DNA from: Latrodectus hesperus
Lineage: Eukaryota > Arthropoda > Arachnida > Araneae > Theridiidae
Length of the DNA stretch: 64,000 bases
Assembly: GCA_037975125.1 (NCBI GenBank)
Contig: CM075853.1
Span: 71,340,109 to 71,404,108, forward strand
Direction of reading: 5' to 3'
The translations under genes and the position numbers were made by a program. Numbering within the stretch: position 1 is the first letter of the stretch; each line of letters begins with the position of its first letter. Shown in pieces: positions 45,850 through 64,000 of this stretch. The notes under the pieces were generated by a model. The model did no database searches. It had not been told where the DNA came from and saw only the letters and a list, made by a program, of their open reading frames with translations.

Positions 45850-46070
45850 CTATATCTGAACTTATTGTTCCAAAAGTAATGGCAACATTGTAATTACCAA
45901 TTTATGTTATCATAAAGTGTTCCGTTTCTAATTATAATCACAGATTTAATCGAAATGTTTCCCTTTGTAAATGGAAATATTTCCCAGCTGCTACTTTATA
46001 CGGAACTCTGCAATTAATTCCATCCTTTAGATATGTAATGGTTTCCAGCCAAATCCCTAATATGTTTGTT
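45850..46070. promoter_or_regulatory. Possible enhancer-like noncoding element
   Basis: GC-richer, with a mix of short strings resembling factor sites: an E-box CAGCTG (about 45,987), several TAAT cores, GTAATTAC and CAATTAATTC. No coding frame. These strings are common by chance in A+T-rich DNA, so the call is weak. Confidence 0.15.
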
Positions 46071-46688
46071 TCCTTTTAAATGTATAATTTAAATACATTT
46101 CTACAGTTGTTTTAATGCGAGAAAATGCGTGTTAGTACAATAACAGTTTTTAAGACAAAGTTTGTAGAGTTTAAGTAATTACTTGGCATTCACTTACCTA
46201 ATTACTTGACATCAAACAGTTCAAAAATAACATATATTAACAGCAGCTAGAATTAGAAATTGCAATATATAATTTTAATATTTGTTTCGATGTGTAATCT
46301 TAATCACATTTATGTTTCATAAGCATAATGTATAATAGTTATTATTTAATATTAGGTAAGTAAATAACATTTACAACTACGAAATACACACTAAAATAAA
46401 TACAAGATGATAAGTTAACTTTATTGATGCAACACATGTTCCTTATTCAAAACACATTTCTAGCATAAACATAATTACTCATAATTAATTTATTCTCTTA
46501 ATAATATGAAATATTAAGTATAATAAATTAATGTTATGAATTATAAAATACTTAATACAAGTTTAAAAATAGTTAACTCTGATCACTTTACGATGATGAA
46601 TGTTAGTATTTGAATTAAATTCTGTGAAAATCAAATCAGTCTAGCAGATTCCGAAAATTGCTGAAGAAATTAGGTCTTTCGCAAGCTC
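46071..46688. other. A+T-rich DNA, no gene seen
   Basis: No feature recognised. Confidence 0.5.
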
Positions 46689-46822
46689 ATTATACTTACA
46701 CAAAGCTACTTAATATCAGTGGTACATGTAAACTTATGAGTAGTACATGTAAATTTTTAACACTATATTATACGTTTGTAAAATTACTTAGTATCAGTGG
46801 TACATGTAAATTTACTAGTGAT
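46689..46822. repeat. Degenerate 78-bp tandem duplication
   Basis: ATTATAC plus ACTTA(A/G)TATCAGTGGTACATG recurs at an offset of exactly 78 bp (46689 and 46767). A partial extra GTACATGTAAA lies between. Because 78 is a multiple of 3, the 66-codon frame at 46658-46858 shows a repeated KLL(N/S)ISGTCK, but that frame has no other coding signal. Confidence 0.85.
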
Positions 46823-46844
46823 TTGTCGCTAAATATAAAAGCAG

Positions 46845-49199
46845 TCATTTTATATTAAGTTGTACAAGAGCAAATTTAATTTAACACAATCGCAGGCATT
46901 TTTGTTAATCTTGATTCCTTGCGTGACTAAGATACATGTTCTCAGCGTTATCATTCAGTTTAAATACTTAATGATTTTGATGTAAACCCTAATCCAATCT
47001 TTTTCCGTCCACATATCACGCACCTTCCTCTTTTTATATATGATGAAAACTGGCATATTTCGTATTTCAAAAGTTGTGATGCAAGCAACAAAAAAATATG
47101 AAATTTGTAAAGATTTCTCAATTTTTGTTGAAAGCGAAAAAAATTCATTTGCTTTAGAGGCTTTTGTAGCTTTCAAACTCTTGTATGTTTATTAATTGAT
47201 TTTTAAATGATTTTTTCTATTCTATGTTATTTTTTATCTATAATTTTAATTTTATTCTTTAAAAACATTTAAAATTGTCTCCACTTTCAATTGTATCTAA
47301 ACACAATTTAAAAGAATTAGAATACCCTTATAAGTAAAAAAAAATAGTTGTAAAATAATGGATTTCACAATATTAGAAGCTAGGAAATATATTGCTGTAA
47401 AAAGTATAACCATAAATAAATGTAATTAAATAGATATAAATAGATAAATTGTAATATTCAACTGACTTAAATTTGAAATTAAATGCAAGTGAACCAAAAA
47501 TTTCCGTTCTTATTAAGCTAAGATCTATTTGAACTAAAAATTAGAGCCAATATTCGAAAGTTATCCGAACTCAGCAAAAAAATGTGTTAAATAATACTTC
47601 AAAATTTAAGCGATAGAAAAACGAGACAATCCAATGTTTGAATCTTTAAATATATTGAACTGAACATAAGTCTCTTTTGCAATAATGTAACACTACTTTA
47701 TCTCAAATTTATTCGACTTATTGGAAATAAGGATCGGAAACTTTCTGAAATTTGTCTCTCCGCTTACATTAATAAGAACAATAAGATCTAATGGAATTTT
47801 ATTCTATTATTTAAATTTTACAAATCAAAATTGTTATTTTTTCATTTTCATTCTACTAAATTTTCTTTTTTTTTTCAAATAAAGTAGTTTTTTCAATAAA
47901 TTGAATTTGTTATCTAATATTTCTAAAAATAAGTCTCAATTAAATAATTTATTGTTAGTTATTTGCAGAGAGAGAATAATAAGGTTTTAATTCAAAATTT
48001 CTTAATCTGTACTTGTGATAATTACTTGATGCTCAGACTTAATGCTCCCTTAGTTCCAAGCTCTACTTTACATATACTTTAAATATAGACTAAACATGAA
48101 TGACAAGAGTTTGCGAAATTCTCTTACAAAATTGTATTTACTTAACATGTCAAAACATGAGAACAAATAAATGTTTCCAGTAATATATTATTACTCATCA
48201 ATAAAATTAGTTTAAAATCAAAGTATATTTTTAAGAACACACACGTTTCAGGAAGAATTAATTATATTTAAAAACTTTAAGTAATTGAAAACTTTAAGTG
48301 ATTGTATTTGAAACATCTCTTTTGTACTGATAGTTATTGTCAATAGTATTTCTAATTGTTTTACTTTCTAATTGGTATGGTGATTTTCAGATAAATATTT
48401 CCTTCATCCATAATCACATTCAAGTTATGTTATTTACAACTACATCTATTATACAATTTATTTCATCTCACGGAATATATAAAATTTATAGTTTTGAAAT
48501 TCTTCATCTGTGATAGGTATTGAGGTACAGAACTCAGGATATTTAAAATCATAAACGTTTCACCTTTCTCATATTGATACATATGATTTTCACACAAGTT
48601 TTGAAAATGCAGTACTATTTTTAATACTTAATAAAACCAAATGGAAATATATTGTTAATATTTTGACTCATATGCAAGCTGAAATTTATAATCTACACAA
48701 ATATCCATAAAGTTTCATCAGAAATATATTCAAGTTTAATATGTAAAAAAAGTTATAAATATTTTCTTAAATTAGTAAGCATAAGGCAAAAGGACATTTT
48801 AAATTACCCGAATAATGGTAAAAATTTCAAAAAAAAATTTATAAATTTATTTAGTTTTTAAAAAATCAATTATATTGAATAAATATGTTTTGTAGTTTTA
48901 TTATTTTATGCAAATAATACATCTTTTTCAGGAATTTCATTTAAATCTTTTCAGCCTCATTACGAAAGAAACCAAAATTAGATTAGTTCAGCATTAAAGA
49001 TTTCGAAATACATCTATATTATTGAAAATAAGGAGATATGAAAAACAGTGAGAAATTCGCAAAAAGGTTCAAAGCAAAATATTTGTATTTGGAACAGTGA
49101 GATGAACTATAACTTACATATTTTCTATGTAATTTTGCAGAAAATGTATAGACAATTAACTTTAAAATCATTCGAGGATACATTATTGTTATAACATTC
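46845..49199. other. A+T-rich DNA, no gene seen
   Basis: Minus-strand frames at 46955-47176 and 49019-49207 lack recognisable domains. Confidence 0.5.
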
Positions 49200-49247
49200 A
49201 ATTCCATAATTCATGAATAATATATATTATTCATGAATTACGGAATT
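49200..49247. repeat. 48-bp near-perfect palindrome
   Basis: Runs from AATTCC at 49200 to GGAATT at 49247, centred on TATATA, with a single mismatched pair and no spacer. The core TGAATAATATATATTATT (49214-49231) is repeated at 49264-49281. Confidence 0.95.
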
Positions 49248-49281
49248 ATATATTTTATATATATGAATAATATATATTATT

Positions 49282-51187
49282 AATTTCCATTTAATCGAAA
49301 CACATAATTTAATTCAAATATAATAATTTACATATATATTTATATTTTACTTTAAAAAAGCATTGAAAATCAATTCTAGAAAATTATTTTCAATGTTATA
49401 GACTATTGTAAAGATATTCAAAATTTAAATGCCGTCATCAAATTTACTAACTAAGCTATAAAATGTTATAATAATATTTCGCAAAATGTGATTTTCATCA
49501 TTAAAATGAAGTTTAATTTTAATAATAATATGAGGAAGGAAATTCACATGGCATGAAATTTTAATAAGCAATCGTCGAAATGATTCTTGAACCTTAGTCT
49601 AAAAACAGTTTTGTTGAAATTCAATTCAAAATTGCTTTTTCTTAAATTCAATTTAAAAGTAAGCCTTTTATATCATTTATTTAAAGAGAAATAATTTGAA
49701 AAAAGCAGTCAAAATATTATATCCAATAACATACACTAAAATTTTTTATAGAATAATTTATTTTCTATAAAATTGAGATCTGAAAATTGAGCATTGTAGA
49801 AAACGTGTATTGATTTATATTTTTATTCACATGTGTGAATTTACTCCAATTATAAGATCAGTTGTAAAAATTGACTTATTATTTTGAAGAATTATATGCA
49901 CTTATAATCAATATAAAACTAAATTTCAATCAGAATAAAACTAAATTTGGTAATATTTTCAAATTAAATTAATAAAATGTTTTAAAAAATTTCATTTTAG
50001 GAATCTATATTTAACTTAAATATTTAAAAATCTAATCAATATATCATCAAGTATTTTCTTCTTATCATCAATGTATTATAAACACATAAGTGATAAATAT
50101 CACCTAATGCTCAAAATTTATTTCTGTAACATAGTTTTAATTATGTATCAACCAAAATAAATAGTATATATTTCACGAAATAACTTTCAGGATATCACGA
50201 AATCTAAATTATTTTCCTATAAATATATAAATATATATGTATATTTTTATTTTTTTAAATCTTTCTAGATTTACTCATTAAACTTCCTCAATTCCCATTT
50301 TAATAAATATAAACATATTAAAACTAAAATCACAATATTTGAATTTTCTTTTCTTTGATAAGTTCTTTAATTCCCAATTTGACACATTTAATTCAACAAA
50401 TAAATTCTTTAAATTTAAACTTCTTAAATACATTATTTACTAATCTTCCTAATATTTTAGGAAGGAAAAGGAATAATTTTATTACAAATAAAAATTTTCA
50501 GTTAATTTTGATTACCTGATTTATATTCTTGTGTAAAACATTTATGTAAGAGCTTATGAAATTAAATTTGATAAATATTTGATATTTATTTGATGATTGA
50601 AATACTCTTTGCATCACATAATTTCTAACTTCTAACTTTTTATTAATTCTTTTCAACATTTATTTTTAATAACCATTTATTTTCGAAAAGAAATTAATTT
50701 TATATCGAATGTATTATTGACACTGATTACAAAATTCAGATATTTTTTAAATTGCTATAAATTATGTAACATATTCAAATTATGCACGAAACATTCAAAA
50801 ATAAATGTAATGATGTTTATATTTCCAATATATACATTTAAAACTATATTTTGCATTATAATTTGTACAGTAAGCCTGTCTTTTACTGAATGAAATACCT
50901 TTGCATATAATACATATTTTTGCACTTAAATTTGATTTGTATAATATCCATAAGTGGAAGAAATAAAATGAAAATCATTTCTTTCCGTAAAATATAAAAA
51001 TATTAAAATCCTTGGACAAAAAAGGTTTAGTTATATTTTAATTAAAAAATAATATTATTATAAAGTATGCGGTATATCAATGAAATATTTTACTTCATTA
51101 ATTATTCCAGTACTTCATCTACTAATTTTATTTTAAAATTCAATAAGAAAATATAATTTTAATATTGAAATATCTAAAAACAGTGCT
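49282..51187. other. A+T-rich DNA, no gene seen
   Basis: No feature recognised. Confidence 0.5.
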
Positions 51188-51330
<143 letters not shown>

Positions 51331-52930
51331 GCTTGAAATCTGCTAAGTGCCAAAATATAATACACTTTTAAAACCCCGAATGTTTAACTATAAAATGTTT
51401 ATAATCATTTCATTAATTTATTTATAATTTTTAACCATTTTATAAAATATGCAATCGTATTCTTTTAGATCTATAAACTTTTAAACACATATTTAATGCA
51501 AATTTATACCATTCTAATCATACAAAATGACAAAAAGTTAAAATTGTTATATACTTCACTTTCAAATGCAATAACAAATGTGTGATAGAAAGAAAAAGAT
51601 TAGAAATTTACATTTAATATTCTTTAAATAATTGGAGAATTAAATAAAACATTTATAAAAGGAGAAATTTTTCTTGCCTAATTTATCTATATTTTATGAT
51701 ACTTTGGAAAGCAGTTTGTAGAAAAAAATAATTTGATATATAAGCTCCAAAGAGAAATGATCATTTTTAATGCTTAAAATATAATGTATTATTCATATTC
51801 ATATTAAATCCCTTCAAGTTCATAAAATAATTCATTTATCTTATTGAAAACTATGATTTTTTGAGATCGCATGACAAAAAATAAGCACGTTTCTATATTT
51901 CTACTTTTCGTATGTGATTAAGACGATAGCTTTATAAATGAAAATTAGTATCCAATACTGTATGAAAAATTACTATAATGAAGAATCTAATCACAATACC
52001 AATCAATGAATTGATTGAAAACTATTTGTTAAAACCATTGAAAAAAAAACTGTTTCTGATATAAAAAAACATAGAATAATAGTTTCCCTTCCAAAGTAAA
52101 TAATCAGAATTAGATTTTTTTCATATTTTACTTATATGTTTTAGAATGTATTAAACATAAAAATAAGAATTCAGGTATTATTATTTTATTTTCTATTTCC
52201 AACAGATTTTAAGGAATGAGCTTGCAGTTCATTAAATTCGAAAAGAAAAGTTTCTAATATTATGTTTTAAAATTTTCTATTTTATTATTATATCATTAGA
52301 TATCATTCAGGTGTTAAGGGTATTTGAATTTTTCGACAAAGAAAATGTTGATTTATAACCATTTAGTTTTATTAAACTCAAGGGAGAATGATTGAGATTC
52401 TGCAGTATGGTTGATTAAGAATAAAAAGCTTTAGATGCATTATAAAATTTACCGACAAATATTTATTTATATATTTAAAAAAGTCAAATTATTTTTTTCT
52501 GGCATTTATTATGAAATTATTAAAAAAGTAGTAATGTTATTTAGAAATATTGCATAGTACAATATTGGTATAATGACATTAAAATATAAAATAAATATAT
52601 TAAACTATAAAATTGAACTCTCGTTATAGTTTTCTGAAAAAACATATGCAAAAATTTTACGTATTTTCCTTACATAAATCTAATACATATGGAAAGCAAT
52701 TAACGAGACTTTGTTGGAAAGCCTTTTTTCTTGAATCTCCCACCTTGTCATAGTTTTTCCAGAATAAAGGCAATGATAACATATAATGCGTATCAATCAG
52801 AAAATTTAAGTCTTTAGTTATATATCACTTGATGTTGAAAATTGTATAGATAAAGGACTAGAATTTTTAAAACCAAACAGTTTCATAGATTACAAAAAAT
52901 ATACATTTTGATACTTCATAAAGTATTTAA
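51331..52930. other. A+T-rich DNA, no gene seen
   Basis: No feature recognised. Confidence 0.5.
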
Positions 52931-52931
52931 A

Positions 52932-53165
52932 GCCGTGGTAGTTTTTGATTGGTTATATCTTATCGGAAGGTTATGAGTCCGGATCCTTATTTAACCACAA
53001 GTCCTTCATGTTCCCTAACACCTTCAGAAACACGTTACATATGCCTTGGTCTCATTGACCTCTAAGTAAATGATACCTCTAAGGATGGTAGCTCAAGTAT
53101 TGGGTTGCCTGCTTGAAATCACAATGACACACACCCAGCATTTTTCACCTAAATAGTACAGTCCA
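52932..53165 (+). repeat. Degenerate SINE-like island
   Basis: A GC-richer block starting GCCGTGGTAGTTTTTGATTGG, a string resembling tRNA-derived SINE heads (GCCGTGGTGGCC type, from memory). GGTTATGAGTCC at 52969-52980 is a B-box match with one inserted base. GGTAGCTCAAGT at about 53,087 resembles the A-box-like part of the copy near 39,112. It is degenerate, and I find no target-site duplications. Confidence 0.35.
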
Positions 53166-58789
<5,624 letters not shown>

Positions 58790-59040
58790 CACTTAGATCT
58801 CCTAACACTCTCTTAATAATTAGAGAGTCTCTATCAAGGACAATGGGAATTTGCATGGTACTAACACAATTATATATGATCAAAACTTTATTTTTTAATA
58901 ATAAAGCTGTTTTGTTTCATCACGTGACCCAGACATGTGCGGTAATTGATTTTTTTCAAGATATAAGTAGCCAGTGTTTTTTGCAAAATCTCGGTTACTT
59001 ACTAAAACTAATGAAACCCCTGAGGCTCTAAATTCTATAT
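58790..59040. other. GC-richer island with overlapping open frames
   Basis: Composition is less A+T-rich. Frames on both strands overlap (84 codons plus at 58777-59031, 62 codons minus at 58895-59083), without a domain I recognise. A 7-bp-arm hairpin (ACTCTCT/AGAGAGT, 58807-58828) lies at its left. It may be an unrecognised dispersed repeat. Confidence 0.25.
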
Positions 59041-59789
59041 TTATGTTATTTTTAACACCAAACACACACATAAATATACACATTTATTTTAATTAAATAA
59101 GATTTAAAACAGACATCTCTTTAACAGAACAGTCTATGAAATGTTTTTTTTTATTTTTTTAGTATTAAAATTAAAATTTATATTAGTTGTATTATTATTT
59201 ATATATTATTAAGCAAAAAAAATAGAAGCATAAATGTTTTAAGCATGATTGAGCATGATTTCTTAAAAAGCATTATATTCTAATTTTTATAAAACAACAC
59301 GATTTTGGGTGCTAAATAACTCATACCAGTCATTTTTAACCAAAATGATAAAATATATGAACCTCAAAGTTCCATATGATTTTGATCGGATGGAGAAATT
59401 TATGATACAAAAGATTATTTTATTTTCACAGCATCAAAAATGAACAAAAACATATTATAGATTTTCTTCTTTTAAGTATATTCATCATTTTGTTCACCTA
59501 AAAAATAACATAAGCAGTTTTCTTTTTAATTTTTTTTCTTGTGCACCTTATGAAAGAAATGATATTGCTGCTTACTATGGCGTCACGACAACAAAGGTTT
59601 TCTTTGACGAAAGTGTTCTTTTGTTATGAATTTTGAATGATTCGGTACGTACAAATGATGGAAGAGTATAAAGGTATTTCTTCGAAATAAAAAGTTACAC
59701 TTCTTCGAAATAATCACGTTCGGTAATGGAGAAAGCGAAACTTTAATAAAAAAATAGTCATATATATTCAATACTACATTATTCCGTAA

Positions 59790-59792
<3 letters not shown>
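59041..59792. other. A+T-rich DNA, no gene seen
   Basis: CTTCGAAATAA occurs twice near 59,680 and 59,702. Nothing else noted. Confidence 0.45.

Positions 59793-59849
<57 letters not shown>
59793..59849. repeat. (TA)n microsatellite, 57 bp
   Basis: Perfect TA repeat. Confidence 0.98.
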
Positions 59850-59851
<2 letters not shown>

Positions 59852-61113
59852 ACAAATAATTCAACTTATGTTTTTGAAATGGAACAATTGTAATTTATTG
59901 AGTGATTTTTATTGACTTGATTTAAGAGAAAATCAAATAAATATTCACTAGACAAATAAACACTGTTTGCATTGAGCTTTTTTTGGATAAAATACAATAC
60001 AAAAATGTTTCCTTCTTTCAAAAATCTTTTTCATTTAAAGCTGGTGAATTATTATGGGAACCACATTGGAAGTTTTTGATCATTATATTTTTATTACAAG
60101 CAATTTCCAAGCCGTGAAGAAACAGTTGATATGTATAGAGGTAAATAAAAACGACTGCTACTTTAATTTCGTAAGTGATAAGAAAAAATTAGTTTATAAA
60201 TAAAATAATAACAACGTCTTTTTGCATTTCTTTTATTTTCAGTTGCTTGTTTTAGGTTATTACAGTTCCAAATAGTCATCGTCATATAATGATAATGAGT
60301 GATATGAACAAATTCACTATTAGAGCTTATTTCTTATGAAAAATATTTTTACTTATCCATGTGATACACAAAAAATAAAGAATGGATATGTGAGTGAATA
60401 TATTTTGTTTATTTTTTGAGCATGTGAAATGTCAATTATAAATTGTGATATAGCTTTTTATTTCGTAGGTAATGTATATTGCATAATATATTTGAAAATA
60501 TTTGAATTGACTAGCATGTTAAATAATACTTTTTTATCTTGTTGTGTGTGATAATATAACTGAGTGTGGGTGCTACACCTTATTATATATATTAAATAAA
60601 ATTTTTCATGAATTTAACATTAACGAGTTTCAAAAGCTAGAAAACATACTGTTATTTCTCTTTAGCAATTTTTCTAATAATAGCCTCTTATACATCGTTT
60701 TGAATGAAATCTCATGAATGAAATATTCCAGTTTTGTTTTAAAAACAATGTAAAATTAAAGAACGAAATGGAAAACAGTATGATATATTGCGAACTCGAT
60801 TTATTATATAAAATATACTTTACAAATTTTATATTCTAAAATTTTAGGAACTTAATAAGATTGCTTAATAAAATATTTATATCAAAACTATAAATCAAAT
60901 CTGATGTTAGATTTTGTTTCATGTGTGATGTGAGTTTACTATTAATTAATTAACTTGAATATGAGAAATAGATATTTTGCATTTTTTGGAGATGAATTGA
61001 ATATAGGTGTGTTACAGCTATTTTATCAATTACTAATGAACAAAGTCAACACAATAATAGAATTAAAATTATGCGAATACCAATATTGCATTGTCTGAAC
61101 AATAAAAGATATG
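59850..61113. other. A+T-rich DNA, no gene seen
   Basis: No feature recognised up to the hAT terminus. Confidence 0.5.
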
Positions 61114-62488
61114 ACATAGGACAGTGGTCGGCACATTGTCATTCAAAAGAGCTAAATATAGATAATTTACAATTGAAATTTATTCAGAGCCATTTTTAAC
61201 ATAAGCTTTGCTTTAATAAGCAACATTATTACCTGAATCAATTAGGATTAAAAATACACTCTCAAGATTACCTTTGCTAAATAAGTCTTAGTTTCAATAA
61301 CAACAGTGGATTAAATAAAATTTAGTATCATACTTATTTAAAGTTAATAATATTTATTTAAAAATATCAATAGTAAAATAACATAAAAGATATTCTTAAA
61401 GATAACTACAAATTTTCCACTAATGTGAACATTGGCCTTCCATTTTCTTGAAATGTAAGGGTAAATTAGATTTGTATAATGTAGTTATTAATTAGAGGCA
61501 GGATTACAAGCTTTTTTCGATGAGCCGATTTCTTAATTTCCTCATGATATTGTTCATGTTTGAAAAAATGATTGTTCACATGAATATTTAGACCCAAATA
61601 AGGAAAGGATAACAAAAGTTAGCTTTTTCAGTTGATCATATGCAACAAGAATACTATTCCAAGCGTTAAAAATCAACATTCCTTTTCCAGATCTTCTAAA
61701 GCAGACCACTCTTATGCTGTAAATTTAATTCACATTTATTTCTCTCCAATAGCTCTAAATCGGCACAAAGACGTTGAAACTTTAAGATCCATAATTTTTT
61801 ACTTTTTAAATCAAACAATTACATTTTGAAGCCTCCAACATCAATATTAAAGGGGGAAAACTTAAGTTCTGTTACCGTGACATTCAGGTTCCATTGAAAG
61901 AGTTACAACAAGAGGTTTCATTACGTCGCTCTGTTATTTATGAAGTATATAAACCTGCTGAGAAAAGCTTCCTTCATATTTATTAATGTTATTTTGAAAT
62001 ATGAAATGTTAATATTTAACTTACTTTTTCGACAATATTTTAATAGACATGGAAAGTTTAATTGGGGTTTATGTTTCAAAATTCTCATCAAAAAATAACA
62101 ATTTGTTTTCGAATGAAATTACTTCTTCTAATATCAAAAAAATTGTGTTTCCTTTTCCTTGTAACCTATGATTAAGCTGATTTGGATAAGAAGTAACATC
62201 TATCATAAAATAAAATTTCTGGATTCACATTGCATTCATTAGCTCTGCATATTGAACATTTTTTTCAAGAAAAATACTTTAATATCAGTAACCAGTGAAG
62301 CAAAACGTTTTTGAAATATTTCCTCTCGATAATAAAATCTTGCTATACGGGAGCAGATCTGCATATTCATTTGCTACCTCGATTAGAAATTTCTTAAATT
62401 ATCAATGGCAAAGAGCTTTAGCTACAATAGAGTTAATAATCTTATTCCTCAATTCCATTGCTTTGCAAATTTCTTCTGGAAATGCATG

Positions 62489-62526
62489 CTTACCATTGTA
62501 TTATTGATGAATAATACAATGGTAAG
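62489..62526. repeat. Perfect hairpin, 16-bp arms and 6-nt loop
   Basis: CTTACCATTGTATTAT (62489-62504), loop TGATGA, then its exact complement (62511-62526). It lies inside the hAT transposase remnant at the HCIIHQ motif. Confidence 0.96.
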
Positions 62527-62875
62527 TATCTCGTGATTAATTTTTTCTTTCAAAATAGCAACAAACCCATTTCTTGCAATTGCCATACTCTTCGCTCTGC
62601 CTGTTAAAATTCAGACAATTTTTTCTAATGCAATTTGATTTTTTTCGAAGTTCGCAATGGCAACATTTGATATGTCAACTCCACATGTTTGTCTCTTTTG
62701 TGACAATAATCCTAAAAGTTATTTTTAGGGACTATAGTAGATCTAAATTCCACAAAAAGAGAAATTTGCACAGTGCCATTTAAATCAAAAGACTCATCAA
62801 CTGCTATTGATAATGTGGATGCCGATTTATGTTGTATTTGCAGATAGTTCTACTGTTCTATCAGTCAATATTTTA

Positions 62876-62985
<110 letters not shown>

Positions 62986-63007
62986 CTTTTGTAGCAGTGA
63001 ATAAATT

Positions 63008-64000
63008 TTAAGCACATTTCAAAACAAGAATCAATGAATCAATGTATTCTTAATTTAGCTGTGAATGTGTGAAATTACATGAAAAACATCTGGAAAGACA
63101 GAAGTTAGTATGATCTTATTGATTCTGTACTTCAAATGTATATGCTGTAAGACATTTTGCCTTTTCCTTACACGCATTAACTTATATTCCTACTCATTGA
63201 CCACGGTTACTGAAAATTCCTTTCATATGATCACTTCAATAAAATTTATTTTTAGTAATATTAGGTAGTTGGTCATCATTACACTCATACAGCAGTAATA
63301 TTAACTATGTTTAATTTTAAATTTTTCCGCTGTATTTTGTTTCAATTTTAATTATCGTATATAGCTTTGTTTTTCCTTATTTAGATTTTCAAACTATCAT
63401 GAAGTTAAATAACTCAAATATTTCATTGTAACAAATTTGAATATGAAGCCTTTTTTAATCTAATTTCTTGATTAAATATGCATTAATTTCTATTTTTCTA
63501 AATGATATAAGTAAATTTACTAACTAAAATTTATTTCCATACTTCTTACCAAATGTATGCTTGATGGCTTAATGATGCATTTTAACAAATATTTAAATTA
63601 TTAGAACCATGGCTAATCAAGTATTCCAATTTTAAAGTAATACTAAAATATATCATTATTAATATTGATATAACTTTCAGTTTAATACAGTAATTGAATC
63701 TGAAATATTCTTGTAGCAACAAGCGCATTACCTTTCACTAATAATTTATTTTCTTGGCACTATAAATAGTGACAAACAAACGAAGCAAATTTAATTAATT
63801 TTGTGAATGCCAAGCTTGTGAGATGTTTCCTCTAGTTAGAAATGTATTACAAGCAGAATCACTACAAGGAAATTAAATTACTTACAGAATATTATAAGTA
63901 TTCTTAAGCGATTCAACTTTAGAAATTGTCTTCTGAGACAAACACCATCGAAAAGGGTACCGCAATCTATGTGATTGGTTTCGTCTCAGTAGAAGATTAA
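63008..64000. other. A+T-rich DNA, no gene recognised
   Basis: The 5' part of the hAT element should fall here. Weak possible similarity continues to about 63,060 (minus strand), but no BED-finger motif or TIR is visible. Confidence 0.4.

Noticed and set aside
62295..62783. Two plus-strand frames of about 70 codons
   Set aside because: Antisense shadows of the hAT transposase remnant.
63187..63221. Possible 5' terminus of the hAT element (TTGACCACGGTTACTG)
   Set aside because: Poor match to GCCGACCACTG, too close to the coding remnant, and no ACATAGGA duplication next to it.

Overview
The window is very A+T-rich, gene-poor animal DNA. I find no intact protein-coding gene, no rRNA and no intact tRNA. 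Long perfect (TA)n arrays, fossils of mariner, Tc1-like and hAT transposons, and tRNA-like short interspersed repeats point to an arthropod. The hAT protein type and one SINE-like sequence resemble repeats I associate with spider genomes, so a spider or other chelicerate is my best guess (inference, not proven). No open frame outside the transposon remnants looks like a real gene. The rest is composition-driven frame (Lys/Asn/Ile/Phe-rich) or Tyr-Ile translations of TA arrays.

Layout. 1-14.7 kb is mostly featureless, with a slightly GC-richer island at 1.6-2.1 kb, a tRNA-like SINE candidate at 2.9-3.2 kb and a TA array at 11.8 kb. At 14.8-15.05 kb lies the N-terminal fragment of a Tc1-like transposase. 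At 17.12-19.99 kb a complete but dead Tc1-like element has inverted terminal repeats of about 195 bp and a degenerate DD34E-type transposase on the minus strand. A mariner element (17,191-18,369) is nested inside its left terminal repeat. From 22 to 35 kb there is an 86-bp perfect duplication and a cluster of five long TA arrays. From 36 to 47 kb there are short tandem duplications, a SINE-like copy at 39 kb and two GC-richer islands that could be regulatory. From 49 to 58 kb there are two notable palindromes, one built around a TA array, a second SINE-like candidate, and a 311-bp TA array. From 61.1 to 63.0 kb lies a degenerate hAT transposase (ZBED5/GTF2IRD2/SCAND3-like group, minus strand). 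It has a recognisable 3' terminus, a TA array inside the coding region, and a perfect hairpin that looks like a template-switch mutation.

How the parts work together. The recognisable genes are independent selfish elements, all inactive as seen here, so there is no operon or pathway. The nesting gives an order of events: the Tc1-like element inserted first, then the mariner. I found no convincing undescribed biological system. The most informative signals are the nested transposons, the hAT fossil and the fold-back structures.
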